Source of the DNA: Acanthaster planci
Taxonomy: Eukaryota > Echinodermata > Asteroidea > Valvatida > Acanthasteridae
DNA length: 64,000 bases
Assembly: GCF_001949145.1 (NCBI RefSeq)
Contig: NW_019091415.1
Span: forward strand, 562,734 to 626,733
Direction of reading: 5' to 3'
The translations under genes were made by a program, and so were the position numbers. This document shows positions 53,027 through 64,000 of this stretch, one piece after another. The notes under the pieces were generated by a model. It did no database searches and had not been told where the DNA came from. It was given only the letters and a program-made list of their open reading frames with translations. The first letter of the stretch is position 1, and each line of letters opens with the position of its first letter.

Positions 53027-56000
53027 GTACTAATGTACACGTTCAACATGTTTTCTTTTTTAAGGATTTAAGTAAATGTAATTTCCACATTTTTTTTCTA
53101 AAGAATATAGTGAAGGTTTCCGTTCTTTTATGAAAGAACCCCAGAGTGAGGACTTACGGATACTATGTACATGTACAGTATCAATTTTGTATCAACATGG
53201 AGTCAGTGAGCAATTTCCCCATGTATCGTATCGCAGTTTGCGCTGTGTTTTGGACAATCTGTGATCCATTTTAAATGTTACTTGTACACCACAGTTTTGC
53301 GGTGTAATTTGCCGTAAAGTTTTTCATTCAAACAAATAAAAAGTCTTCAAAACTCGCAGATTACATTGGTGTTTATGTACGGTACATGCATGTGTACATG
53401 AAACTCACAGAGTAACAGTTACGTAGTCAGCAGATCATTGGTGTGTCATGTAAATGTGTATACACGTGTGTGTATGAATGGGTGGTCATATACCACAGAT
53501 AGGCCACTTCCTTGATGCGGACTATCTTGTACAGTATTTACAAACTTTGTTACAAAGGCAAGGATTTGTACAGTCTTAGAAAAAAGATCATCAAAACAGA
53601 AATACAGTACACAGGACAGATTAACTTTTTCTTTCTAATCTTCATGAAATATTTTGCTAATTTTGATAAGTTTCAACAGTGCTCGTGAACTTGCATGTAT
53701 GTGTACTGCACATGTACATGTATGCATGTGTACATTGCTGATTTTGGTCCCATTGCGACTCATGTGCTAAGCAGTGGTTCTCGGGACATTTACATCCACT
53801 GTACATGTACAATATGGAAGGAGATGAACATACATTATGTGTACTGTACATGTACGTTGAAGAGAATGCACAATAATTTTGATGTTGCATGGGTTTATAT
53901 CTACATGTACCGGTACATGTACAAGTGTAACTTGATTTTAGCATTGAAAATGTTGGTGTTTCGCTAATGTTAATGAGATCCTACAAAGGTGCGTGTAGCC
54001 TACAGTACATGTACTTGTAAATGATGGTAACAGTACAGTATGTTGAGATACCATGTACATATACATGTACATGTATGAGATCCCACTGTAGTACATTCAG
54101 ATAATGTCATTAATGATTAATTTGCCAGGTATTCTGTGCATTACACGTAAATTGATCAACTGTGGAACAGGTTGGCAGGTTGGTAATTAGCAATTCAATG
54201 TGGACATGGAGTTTGTTTCATTACAGCTAGCGGTGTCAGTCATGTCAGTCCTTAAAAAAAAGACACAACATGACACGACTCAACTCACGAAAAATTCTGA
54301 AGAATATCACCAAACATATAAGTGTGGTATTCTTTGGATCATCTCAGGGGGCTAGTTTTACTCTTTGTACATGTACATGTATACCACTTGAGACAGTCAA
54401 TGTTTGTGTACTGCTGTTCAAAAAAGAGACTACTTCAGCTTGCAAGTTCAATTTGTTATTTCTAGTTTACCTCATAAAGATGGTACATGTACATGTTATT
54501 GCCTTTGCACAGCTTTTCATTATACACCTCACGTTAGTGTGGTGTGTCTAGCCAGAAATTTTGGAAAAGTGGTATTGGAAATGTATTTTTGTCAGTTTCC
54601 TTTCTCTAAAGCACGAATTTCTATCTGTAATTAAAAAGAGAAGGGAAATAGAATAATGGCCCTTATTGTGGTAATTAATATTGAAGAGGTACAAGTTCGT
54701 TGTTTTTTAAAATTTCTACATGCCAGGCATGACAGGAATAGATTACTGAACTGTAACCAAATATTGAGGGCACACTGTCTGCAGTTTACAGTCTACATTT
54801 GACCTCTTCGTAACAAGATGGACAGTTTACACTGTCCTGCAGTGACCACTATGACAGGCCACATGCTTGTAATTCCACAGAGCAGAGCACATGTAGAACA
54901 AAGTTGAATGACTGAAGTAATTGAGGCAAATTTATAAGTCATTCTCATTCGAAGAAATGAAACACTAAGAAGCATACGTACCATGACTGATTTCTTGGGA
55001 ATGGATTGATTCAACAGGAAATGTCATACGTATTGATGTGCATTAGTGAACCATGTCCCTAAGATTGCCGTCTTTGGAATTTGAATGCTTTTGATGAGCA
55101 TTCTCTGTACACGACTGTGCTGGTAATGTGCCTCTTGAAGTTGATTATTGCCATTCACCAAAATTGCGATGTGCTCATCAAGATTTAAGCTACATTTACA
55201 TGTACATGTACCACTTGATAGATTATTTAAAGTTTGCTGTTTAATACAAAATGTACCAGTAAACAATTTTTTGTAGATGTGAATGATTGCTTTAAATTGT
55301 ATTAATTTTAGTCTAGGCCTGTGCTGGGTGCCGGTTACCGGGGTACCTGCCCTTCCATATTGAAACCCGGTTCCCTTTTTTGGGGGCTGGGTACTAAAAA
55401 AAATTCCACACATAAAATGTACACTTAAACAGCGAAGGGCAGAATTGCTGAAAATCATTGTGCCAATGAGAAACCCAGTCCCGTGGTTATAACGCTGATT
55501 CAGAGATAGATGGAGGTACTTTTTTTACAAATTAAAGGTAACAATTTCATTGAATAAAAACGGTACATGTACAGGTACATGTAGGAGAGATTCTCATCTA
55601 ACATTTAGAACAATGTGCTGTTTTCTACGTACCAAAAGAGAGCACTGTTTGGGGCATTTTGCTGGGATTGCGCGCAATGCCATTTGTTAGGTACTCTTTA
55701 TATTTTAAGGGTACCCTGGCTGCTGCGTACCCGTAATGTGCAATTCATGTACAATGTGTTTGTGTGTAGAAGCCATAAATGACTCAGTATGCATATGTTC
55801 TGTGAATTCCTTGAATACATGTATGCTGTACACGTGCTGCACATACATGTACATACAGTGTACATACATGTGACACATGTGCACCTATAGTACATGTACA
55901 TGTATGCTACTGTATGCAGTGTTATTTTTTTATGTTTTATTGTTTATGAGTGTGCATTGCAGACAATCACAGAGTACAATGGCACATGCGTACATGTAAT

Positions 56001-57582
56001 GGTCGTTTGGTATCGTTGAATTACCCGCTACTTACCAAGTGTGTAAACAAAATATAAAATTGCCTTGAACAGCGTACTACATGTACTTAATTTTGTGGGC
56101 ATAAGGGTGTAGATTTGATACGTGTTGGGGGTTTAAGTATCCAGTACTTTAGACTCTGATGAAATTTGGTCCCTTCCTTGTATCTTGGTTGAACGTTGAC
56201 AATCTTAACTTACATGTATGTTTGTACAATAGGCCTACTAGTACTACCAGTGAGTCCACATTTTGGGAGTTTATATTCACACTACATTTAGCTGGTCGCG
56301 TTCTTTGCCACCCATGCAGTCCATATACGTACCATCCATGTGTCAGTCTGGGAAATGTTCACGACTACTCGAGAGAGGCACACATATACTGTACATAGAG
56401 TTGTAACCATGAAATAGCTGGGGGAAGGGGGGGTCAAATAAAAATTAACTAAGTTTGTTGAACAAACTTGTTGGATATTTTCTGACTTTTTGACTCAAAA
56501 AGTAATAAGTGGGAGTCAGTGTGTGCCTGGCTTGTCTTAATGTCCCAAGCTTCACGCAGACAATGTCCCTTACCTGTGGCTGGGGATGTCAGCATCTAGT
56601 CTCAAGATCCGGTCGTAAATGAATGTTTATGACCAGCCAAGCACATATTTACCCATGTCCAACTGTCCTGTTGAGTTTTGAAAATTGAAAAAGGTGAGGG
56701 GGCTATTTATCATTTACACGTAGCTAGTAGCCAAGATACTAAGCTTACCGTTGAAAATAAGTTTTCGTGATTGATTGTTTAAGTTTGGTTTTTCTTCAGG
56801 TTAATACATTTTGTATGGGTGGTCCTAAACTTTTGCAAATGACTGTATTGACCTGTTTTTCCTCATTTTGCTTTTGTTTTAGTTTTTTGGCTTTTTTGCA
56901 AGTTGCAAAAAAGGCATTACTTCTGTTGTGTTTTTTTCTTCTGCCCCAAATCCCCTTTGTTTTGTACATGTATGTTTCTTCCATCATCGACTTTAATTCC
57001 TTAGCTATTTTGGATCTTCATCAAACTTACATCAATAAAGGACCCTTGTGTATAGATGGTCTTAGAACAATGACATCATGAGTTTGTTCGAATCGCCTGA
57101 AAATTGACGTGGATGATGATTTTTACCCAGTTCACACATGTGTGGGCCAATGACAACATCATGCCAGAAGTTATAATAAAAACTTTTTTATTCAAAATTC
57201 GCTAAAAAATCAACCAGATTTAAGCTTGAACTGTTAATTAGATGATAGTTAAAACATTCAAGTCAACTGCATGGAGTTCATAAGTGGTGTACTTAGAAGT
57301 AGAAGTTGATGAAACGCTGACAACAAAATCCCCTTACAATATTTGCGGATGAGAAAATCCCATTCGTATAATGTGTATTGGCTAGTGTGTGTGTGGATGC
57401 ATAATATCTGTCTGTAACATAAGCAGCGCACAGTGCATATGGCATATGCTCAGGAGTTGGCAAATTTCCAAGCACATGGTGCTGAGAGCAGATTGCATTG
57501 TATGGAATGCTAAAAGGAAAAATGTTTAAAATCTCTATTCTGTGCTCTTTCCACGATAACAGTGTTTTGTATTGTATTTTTT
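53027..57582. other. Non-coding sequence with acatgtac clusters
   Basis: No supported gene. Short frames on both strands mostly translate the acatgtac repeats (runs of CTCTCTC- or MYMY-like residues). Confidence 0.55.
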
Positions 57583-57975
57583 GATTGGGTTGAAACCTTG
57601 CAGATATACAGTATGTAGTTAGGAAGGTTTATAAACGGAGATTGAACTCATGTGATGACAATGTCATCAGCAGACGAGTCACGTGACATTAAAGGTGCAT
57701 CCTTTAAAGTACTGTAACCCTTGAAATGCATAGCTGATTGGGTTCAAACTTGGCAGGTATTTAGAAAGGGAGGTGTTACAGACAAAATTGACCTGATGTG
57801 ACGATGATGCGATCAAATGACAAGTCATGTGACATTAAAGGAGCACTGTTTAAAGCCCTATATCTCCTGAAGTACATATCCCATCGGGTTGAAACTTTGC
57901 AGCTAACAAAAAAAGGAAGTGTTCTAGATGAAAATTGACATGATGTGATGATGGCGTCATCAGATAAGGAGTCAA
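57583..57975 (+). repeat. Degenerate ~150-bp tandem repeat, three units
   Basis: Unit heads at 57583 (gattgggttgaaacc), 57736 (gattgggttcaaact) and 57882 (catcgggttgaaactt). Each is followed by ttgcag/ttggcag, then 'aattgac-tgatgtgatga', then 'gtca-gtgacattaaagg'. Divergence is about 20-30% by eye. Confidence 0.8.
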
Positions 57976-58559
57976 GTTACCGGTGTATTGTACATGCAGT
58001 ACCGGGCCTCGTGCTACATTGTACATGTAGAGTTTGTAATTACATGTGTAGTAGTGGTACATGTAGATGTATAAATTTTGATTATGGTGGACATATACTG
58101 TACAATAGACCCACTAGTACCGGTACATGCTCACTGTATGGTTATGTACCTACGTGCACATGTACAGTATGTACATGTACTGTACAGCACATATTTACCG
58201 GTACCTCTTTCATTGATCAATATTCCACAGCTCCAGTAATGCCAGTTAAGTGCTGTATTAGTACACTTAACTTAATCACAGTTACATTCAATTTAAATGT
58301 GATTGTTCACACAGCCTGAAAGGGGATTAGTTATTTTCTTTTCAGTATTACCAGGGCGGATGGAGGATTTTCCCAAAGGGGGATGTGCTTCTGGATTTTT
58401 CAAAAGGGCAAGCGTTAACTAAAGCAGCAATGGTAAATTGCCTGCAAGCGTGCAGCACGAAGCCCTCGCGGCGTGGGGTCTGGGGCCATTTTGGCTTCTA
58501 GGCTCTCTGTGGTGCAATTTCAAGCAGTATGACCCCTCTGTTATTCTTCTCCCTGCCAG

Positions 58560-58750
58560 AGTTGTTGACTCAAGTCAGTGACTTGGACTCTAGTCAGACT
58601 TGAGTCGCCAATTTTTTTGACTTGCGACTTGACTTGACTTGTGGGTACATGATTTGAGACTTAACTTGAGGGAAAATGACTTGAGATTTGACCGGATTTG
58701 AGACAGAATGACTTGCAACTTGACTCGACTTGAGAAAAAATGACTTGTTG
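58560..58750 (+). repeat. Cryptic simple repeat of GACTTGA words
   Basis: gacttgagt, gacttgcgacttgacttgac and similar words recur about 15 times in 190 bp without fixed period. Confidence 0.85.
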
Positions 58751-59976
58751 ATTAGTCCCTGCCACTTTTCCTTCTTTTCTTTTCTATTTATTTATTTTTG
58801 GGGGAAAAAGGGGGAGGAATGTGTGTCCCCCAATTACCCCAATTACATGTATACAAATAAACATGTACCAAATATTTTGTGGTTGTGAACAAACTTCCTG
58901 GCCTGTATTGTTAACAAGCTATCAACTGTAGTAAGTCAAAGTGTGAAGAGGTGCTTCAAACTTATTTACAGATGTTGCCATCATTCAAGAATTATCACTC
59001 ATTTGATATTCTCAGAGGGACGGCAAATGCCGCCAACAGTAGTTTGGTTATAATGCAGTCCACCTGCTTTATTCTGGTCTGTAGCTTTCGTTAGGCATGC
59101 ATCAATATTCTGAGACTGCCAGAACCATGTATTAGGGCTTAGTGTTGAAATACTAAATGATTTGCAGACATGTACAATATATGTGTGCAAGTTACAAAAC
59201 ATGCCGTACATAACGTATACCGGTAATGTACATGTACATGTATACTGTCGTTGGCCAAACTGTTTTAATTGATTACTGGCTGTAAAATTACGAGTCACTT
59301 CAGTATATTTTGGACTATTTTTCCAATTTTGTTTGAACTGTTCTATCGGTGTTACAGTGAATGTGAGTTTTCTCATCTTGCAGCAGTGCATTTTGTGCGT
59401 TTTGATGTAATTGATGTTATATTACTCTACATGAACTCGTATCTCTAAATTGTAATTTCATTCTCATTAAAAAATTATTTTGAGATGTACTTTGCATCTG
59501 GAAGATGTGTACAGGTTTTTTGCCCTTACACCAACATACATCTTGAAATGGTTTCGTGGTACCTGCTTCTACATCTATGTGTAAATCAAATCAAATTGAT
59601 CTCACTTTATTTCCTTGTAGGCCTGCGACTGAATATTGGATATATACATGTAGTGTATAGCAGAAGAATATATATAATAGAGATGTGGAGGGATCCCATA
59701 AAAAGCAAAGCTTGTTGAGAATGGGAACCCTTTAAACAGATGTCTTCAAGTTGCATGGGTGAGAGATTTTAAGAAATCATTAATGATGATAATGCCTTTT
59801 ACATTATCAAAAGAGAAATATTGATCCATAAATACATACATGTAATCAAGAGTAGAAAATAAAGGCAAGGTTTTCATGAAATTTAAGACTACCAAATTGA
59901 GATCAAGGGGAAATTCCAGTGAGAGTAAATGTATGCATCAAAGTTCCAGCTCAAATAGTGACTTACAAAGAAAGCT

Positions 59977-60582
59977 TTATATTGCTTCTTGAGGGTTGAC
60001 GGGTGTTCTATAGATTTCAGTTCTGGATTGGGGTACATCATCTTTGAAGAATTGATACATGAAAATAGCAAGCTGAAAAAGGTAAATGCCATCAACTTTT
60101 AGAAGTTTGTACTGACTTAACAGTGGATCAAAGTGAGCCAGGCGACCTGAGTTTGAGGAAATACGAGCAGCTGTTTTTTGGAGAAGAACTCTATTGATGA
60201 GCTGTTTAGATGCATTGCCCCATGCTATAATTCCGTAATTAATATATGAAAGAATTAAAATACATGTACTCTGTAAGTCTAATTTTGGAAAGTAAAAAAG
60301 GTTCCATTTTATTAATGATACCAACATTTTTGAAATAATTTTACATATGTAATCTATGTGTGCTTTCCATGAAACTTGTAATTTACTGTCGATATAAAAG
60401 CCACGGAATTTAGTACTTTTGACCTCATTGATTTTGTTTTTATCAATACAAATATCCTTTGGTAAGTTGTTTTTAGAATTGCTGAATAAAAGACAACTGG
60501 TTTTGCTAATATGAATTATTTTAATAATACCGGTACATATGACTCGCAATGGGCAGCTGATGCTGGTAAACTCTGTGGTCAA
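59977..60582 (-). mobile_element. LINE fragment: RT end and thumb
   Basis: A single minus-strand frame of about 200 codons is intact: TSCLLFSNSKNNLPKDICID, KSTKFRGFYIDSKLQVSWKA, HIDYICKIISKMLVSLIK, then ILSYINYGIIAWGNASKQLI, VLLQKTAARISSNSGRLAHF and KLLKVDGIYLFQLAIFMYQF. This is the post-catalytic part of a Rex1/CR1-like non-LTR RT ('F-L-G-V-x-I-D', 'Y-x-x-Y-G-I-I-x-W-G', 'R-I-I'). The F-A-D-D block is absent (5' truncated). It is the least decayed LINE piece in the window. Confidence 0.85.
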
Positions 60583-60640
60583 GTGGTCAAGACGTCTGCA
60601 CGAGTAAAAAGGAGGTCGAGGGTTCGAGTCCCGCCCAAGT
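60572..60640 (+). repeat. tRNA-like head of a SINE (A and B boxes)
   Basis: tggtcaagtggtcaagacgt fits an RNA polymerase III A box and ggttcgagtccc at 60621 is an exact B box, 34 bp further on. The stems flanking them do not close a canonical cloverleaf, so a SINE is favoured over a functional tRNA gene. Confidence 0.55.
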
Positions 60641-61246
60641 CAAGCACTGAGAATAAAGTGTTAATCGAGATACATGTACATGTATGTTGCTGTAAGGGCA
60701 AAACCCGTACTTAAAATTTTAAAATTACTTTTACCTTTTTGTAAATCAGACATTTTAAGTTGTTTGACTTGTTTGATACCGGTATTTTAAAATGAATAAA
60801 CCATCTAAATAACGAGTATCATTATGGGAAATGAGTACAACGTTATTGGTCCTTTTGTTTGACTTATTTTTCAAAAGGAGTCAAGTCGGCTGGAGGGCAA
60901 ATCAACACACAAACAAAAGAGTCATTCCCTTACCTAGCTTATTATTATTTGTTATTTGTATCAAATAAAAGAAAACTTTCCAAAAGAATGGAAGTAATAG
61001 GTACAGTAGGTACATGTACAGTGTACATGTATTATTTCCACTTCCATTTTTTATGATTTATCAAAAATTACATGTGTCCATGTATGGATACATAGTAATG
61101 GAATGACAGATTTTCACTTTCATGAATGTGGAATTGTGTTTATGCCTTGGCACCAGTAATTTTCCACTATATGCACCTCACCTTTAACTTAATTCTGTTT
61201 ACTTTTGAAGAAGACATTGCAGGTTTTTTTTGTCTTCTATCTTTAG

Positions 61247-63929
61247 TTTCTTCTGGTTGGGGTGCTGATGACTACAGTCATCATCAATATTCTGTTCATT
61301 GCGGACACTGGGCGAAGGCTGAGAGAGGTGCAATCAGAGGGTAAGCAGTATGCTTTTTAAGAATACATGGTGTACTGTCATAAACTCTATCAGTTCAGCC
61401 AAGTATGGTCTAGAGTATCTCAGGTGACTGACGGTACGTGTACATACAGTATATATCGTGTACAGTTTCCATAAACAGGGCACATTCTATAAAATTGGAG
61501 TCTAATTTTTCCTGTCCCTGTTACATCTGATAAAAGATGTTGTAAATTTAGAACACATTCATTAATTTCAAAGCGTGATTAAGTAATGCAAATTACCAGC
61601 CAAACAAATGAAAATACATGTGTTTGAAATCAATTTTGATGATACCATGATTTCATATTTCCACAGTCCAGGTATAACAGGGCACAAACAGATGCCAAAC
61701 GTCAGATCCCTAATTTATTGAATGACCCGTTTTCTTTTTCGTGTAACATTGACCCAAAAGAAATTATTCTTGACTTGGCACCTGTAGTTGTCAATCATGT
61801 GAACTGTAATGGTCATTAACCCTAACCGATGAGGCCCTTTTGGCCAGGATACACCCTCAATCCTTCAAAATATTCCAACTGCCAATATAGATGGATCCCA
61901 ATACGACGCCTTTAGCGTCGATCTGCGCACTTCCGCATTTGAAAACAAGGCTGTATGTGTCAGCTTCAATTCTTAATACCATCAGACGATTAGAAGTAAG
62001 GAGTCAAGACACAAAATACATAAAGGCATGTTAAATTCAGACTTTTCAGGCTGTAGATTTTTGTGGAAGAGTCTTTCAAGATGACTCGACACGTAAAATC
62101 AAAAGAAAAAGTAACGACAATTGACTGCGAACTAACGAACCAGCGATGGTCGTGTATCTTATGCAGTGGGCGTGGTTTAAACTGAAGTGGCGTCACACTT
62201 ACGAACCGGATACTCCATGTACTGTGTGGACTCCGCAGGTGCGCGCAACAAAGTTCAACACAAAGAGCCTCGGTTTCGATGCAGATATGCGCAGACTGCG
62301 CTAATGTGAAATCCCTCTATTAAAATATTGGACACAGCCTGAGTCCTACAAAATCCTCCAGTATTTCTTGAATATGTTCTGTGGATAGGTGCCCACTGCC
62401 TCAATCCTTCAAAATCCTCCATTAATTCCTCTTATCATTGTGAGGCATTGTAAATGGTATCCTGGGGCAATATGGAGGATTCATGTACATGTATAATGTG
62501 GGTAAGAATTTATGCATGGCTGAACATAAACAACACAAGGTCTAACCCACAACCTTGAGACAGTGCATCCTTTGCAATCAGCAATGCATTTTTCCCATGC
62601 AGCCTCAATCCTTCAAATCCTCCCAAATCACCTGGAGGATTTTGAAGGATTGAGGATGGTGAGGGTTAATAGTGAATCCCCAATTTACCCCATTGGGATA
62701 ATATCATACTCGAGGAAATGATAAAACCAGGATCAGGCCCACACTTTTTTAGGGATGAACTCAAGTTCTTCTGCAGAGTTCCATGGTACAAGTGACTCGC
62801 TAACATGCTAGATGAGTTGCATTGGAATACCAACCAGCCTTTGTCTGTTGGTTTGTTTGTGTGTTTGTAGAATATCTCATTATCCATATACATACACAAA
62901 TAGAATGCTATACCTACAGGTATTTTTGTTTCATAGATTGCCAAAGAGGGTCACATCATTTGAATGGGATGCTCATCAGCTCTAAACCAATGTACATGAA
63001 TTCAGGGTTTCTGTGGCTTTTCTACTTGCAGAGTACAAAATTCAGGATACAGTATATAATATATAACAGTATTTTTGTGACTTTGGTTCTGAGAGGAACC
63101 TGTGAAAACTCAGTAATTTGGAAAGCATCCTCTGCCTCTCAAGGAGACTGATGGATTGCAACTTAATGTGAGAACATGGGTTCCTTGTTGGCTTGACAGG
63201 ATGAAGTAAGTTTGAAGGAATGGAAGCAATGATGATGTATGGAGGTCTTAAAGTTGAAAGTTGATACAAAGAGTGGACAGAGTTGCTGTACTCGGTTGTG
63301 TCCATTTCCTTATGAGACAATATGGGCTCTCAGAACATAAACTCACAAAAGATTCACTCTTGTGATGTCACTGCATATTTACTGTAATCACAAAGACTAC
63401 CTCAGTGACTTCCTCATTCAAACCTTCAAATCTTATTGGGCTCATAATTTCATTTATGTCATTTTAGAAAAAAGTTGTCCATGAATGATATTAATGATTT
63501 TTCATTTTAACTAAACAGGGTCAAATAAAAATTATGTACGTGAACATGTACCATACAATATCATACATGGTTTTTTTTATCAGGAGGAGCTCAGGATGAA
63601 GCACTGGAGACAAATTTGCTGTCTAATGGCAACACATTTGAAAAGCTTTCCCGCCAACTAGAAATAGAGGTCCTCTCTAGTGACAAGAAAGCTGCAATCT
63701 CTGTGGGGGGTACTCAGGTACTGTAATCTTATTTATTTGGAAGACATGGAAGATGCCAATGTACACTTCTATTTTCAAGTAATTTTTCTTATGTTGGGAA
63801 ATGCAATGCTGATTCCTCTTCTGTGTTGTTAACAGAATGAGACAGGATCTTCATTCAGCTCTGAGGCAGAACTTTATGTTGTATATGTATTACTGTGCAG
63901 TGCATTTTTGTTTTGTTTTAGTGAATGAC
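61247..63929 (+). CDS. Unidentified membrane-anchored protein gene (three candidate exons)
   Basis: Exon 61247-61340 (acceptor tcttctatctttag, donor GAGG|GTAAGC) encodes FLLVGVLMTTVIINILFIAD, a single hydrophobic membrane span, followed by TGRRLREVQSE. Its phase-1 end joins exon 63584-63717 (acceptor ttttttttatcag, donor CAG|GTACTG), which gives ALETNLLSNGNTFEKLSRQL and EIEVLSSDKKAAISVGGTQ, a polar helical stalk. This leaves in phase 0, matching a third candidate at 63836 (acceptor gtgttgttaacag) that encodes NETGSSFSSEAELYVVYVLL and runs to a TGA at 63927-63929. Basic residues follow the span, so topology is uncertain. No family recognised; a type II enzyme or receptor stalk is a guess. The third exon may instead belong to intron sequence. 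Confidence 0.5.
61341..61918. other. Intron sequence of the right-end gene
   Basis: AT-rich, no other feature before the inverted repeat copy at 61919. Confidence 0.5.
61919..62311 (-). repeat. ~390-bp interspersed repeat, copy B
   Basis: Inverted copy of 29330-29716, from gcacttccgcatttgaaaac to gactgcgctaatgtgaa. Next to it, gatcgacgctaaaggcgtcg (reverse complement of 61900-61925) extends the copy relative to A. Located inside the intron of the right-end gene. Confidence 0.9.
62312..63583. other. Intron sequence with 'ggaggattttgaaggattgagg' words
   Basis: Between 62340 and 62670 the words tcctccaaat, caatccttcaaaatcctcc and their complement tggaggattttgaaggattg recur, a local inverted motif. 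No gene. Confidence 0.5.
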
Positions 63930-64000
63930 ATACTTTCACATACAATACATATACATTATTGATATCAGTCTCAGTATAGTACATATACAGTACATGTATG

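Larger units (their letters stand above)
51740..61050. repeat. Region dense in ACATGTAC-type palindromic clusters
   Basis: Many short runs of tacatgtaca/gtacatgtac occur, for example near 52025, 52370-52450, 53710-53740, 53805-53925, 54050-54075, 54368-54382, 55198-55210, 55560-55582, 55820-55900, 58008-58200, 59226-59243, 60670-60684 and 61008-61030. They are rare in the first 10 kb. Confidence 0.9.

Noticed and set aside
53657-53967. Paired frames on both strands rich in Cys, Tyr, Met and Thr
   Set aside because: These translate acatgtac clusters on both strands; repeat artefacts.
60572-60640. Functional tRNA gene
   Set aside because: A and B boxes are present, but acceptor and anticodon stems do not close; a SINE head fits better.
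1-64000. CRISPR arrays, operons or bacterial genes
   Set aside because: Intron-containing genes and eukaryotic transposons throughout; the 29-bp array has no spacers.

Overview
This is a eukaryotic, repeat-rich animal nuclear genome window, not a prokaryotic one. Genes are split by GT-AG introns, intergenic and intronic DNA is AT-rich and low-density, and transposon relics of many classes are present. A ROCO (COR-domain) gene ending in a death domain, the mix of piggyBac, ISL2EU-type, DIRS-type, Penelope-like, Ty3/gypsy and several LINE relics, and the abundant palindromic ACATGTAC and TAGGCCTA words suggest a marine invertebrate deuterostome (amphioxus, echinoderm or hemichordate). The species cannot be fixed from sequence alone. 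A run of N (4515-5161) shows this is a draft assembly.

Host genes. The clearest one is the 3' part of a death-domain ROCO gene on the + strand (2998-24103). Seven exons with mutually consistent splice phases encode the COR domain, a cysteine-containing linker and a C-terminal death domain ending at a TAG at 24101. Its Roc/LRR 5' part must lie left of the window. Its introns hold the 29-bp minisatellite with the gap and fragments of piggyBac, an ISL2EU-like element, a Penelope-like element and a LINE. At the right edge, two or three phase-compatible exons (61247-61340, 63584-63717, perhaps 63836-63929) encode a membrane-anchored protein that I cannot name.

Mobile-element layout. 1-902: LINE endonuclease (-). 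1085-1870: DIRS-type tyrosine recombinase relic (+). 6957-7673: piggyBac relic (-). 12330-15748: convergent YqaJ/SWIM protein and DDE transposase, typical of ISL2EU elements. 15787-17145: Penelope-like element (-) interrupted by a + strand fragment of the same class. 19000-20200: LINE (-). 24208-27375: three copies of a ~350-bp hairpin-rich repeat. 29330-29716 and 61919-62311: inverted copies of a ~390-bp repeat. 29717-33480: decayed Ty3/gypsy element. 33640-34560: LINE (+). 44411-45100: gypsy protease fragment (+). 46030-47891: LINE (+). 48761-49690: ~930-bp palindrome. 59977-60582: LINE (-).

The most unusual object is 37952-43514, a ~5.6-kb unit bounded by ~190-bp terminal inverted repeats. 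It carries a convergent set of decayed genes that look viral or Polinton-like: a + strand gene resembling the N-terminal module next to Polinton-type DNA polymerases, and five or six - strand genes including a VLTF3/TFIIB-like zinc protein and small membrane proteins. No polymerase core, integrase or capsid hallmark was identified. It is either a deletion derivative of a Polinton/adintovirus-like element or a compact element of its own kind. Beyond 50 kb the sequence is mostly non-coding DNA rich in ACATGTAC clusters.
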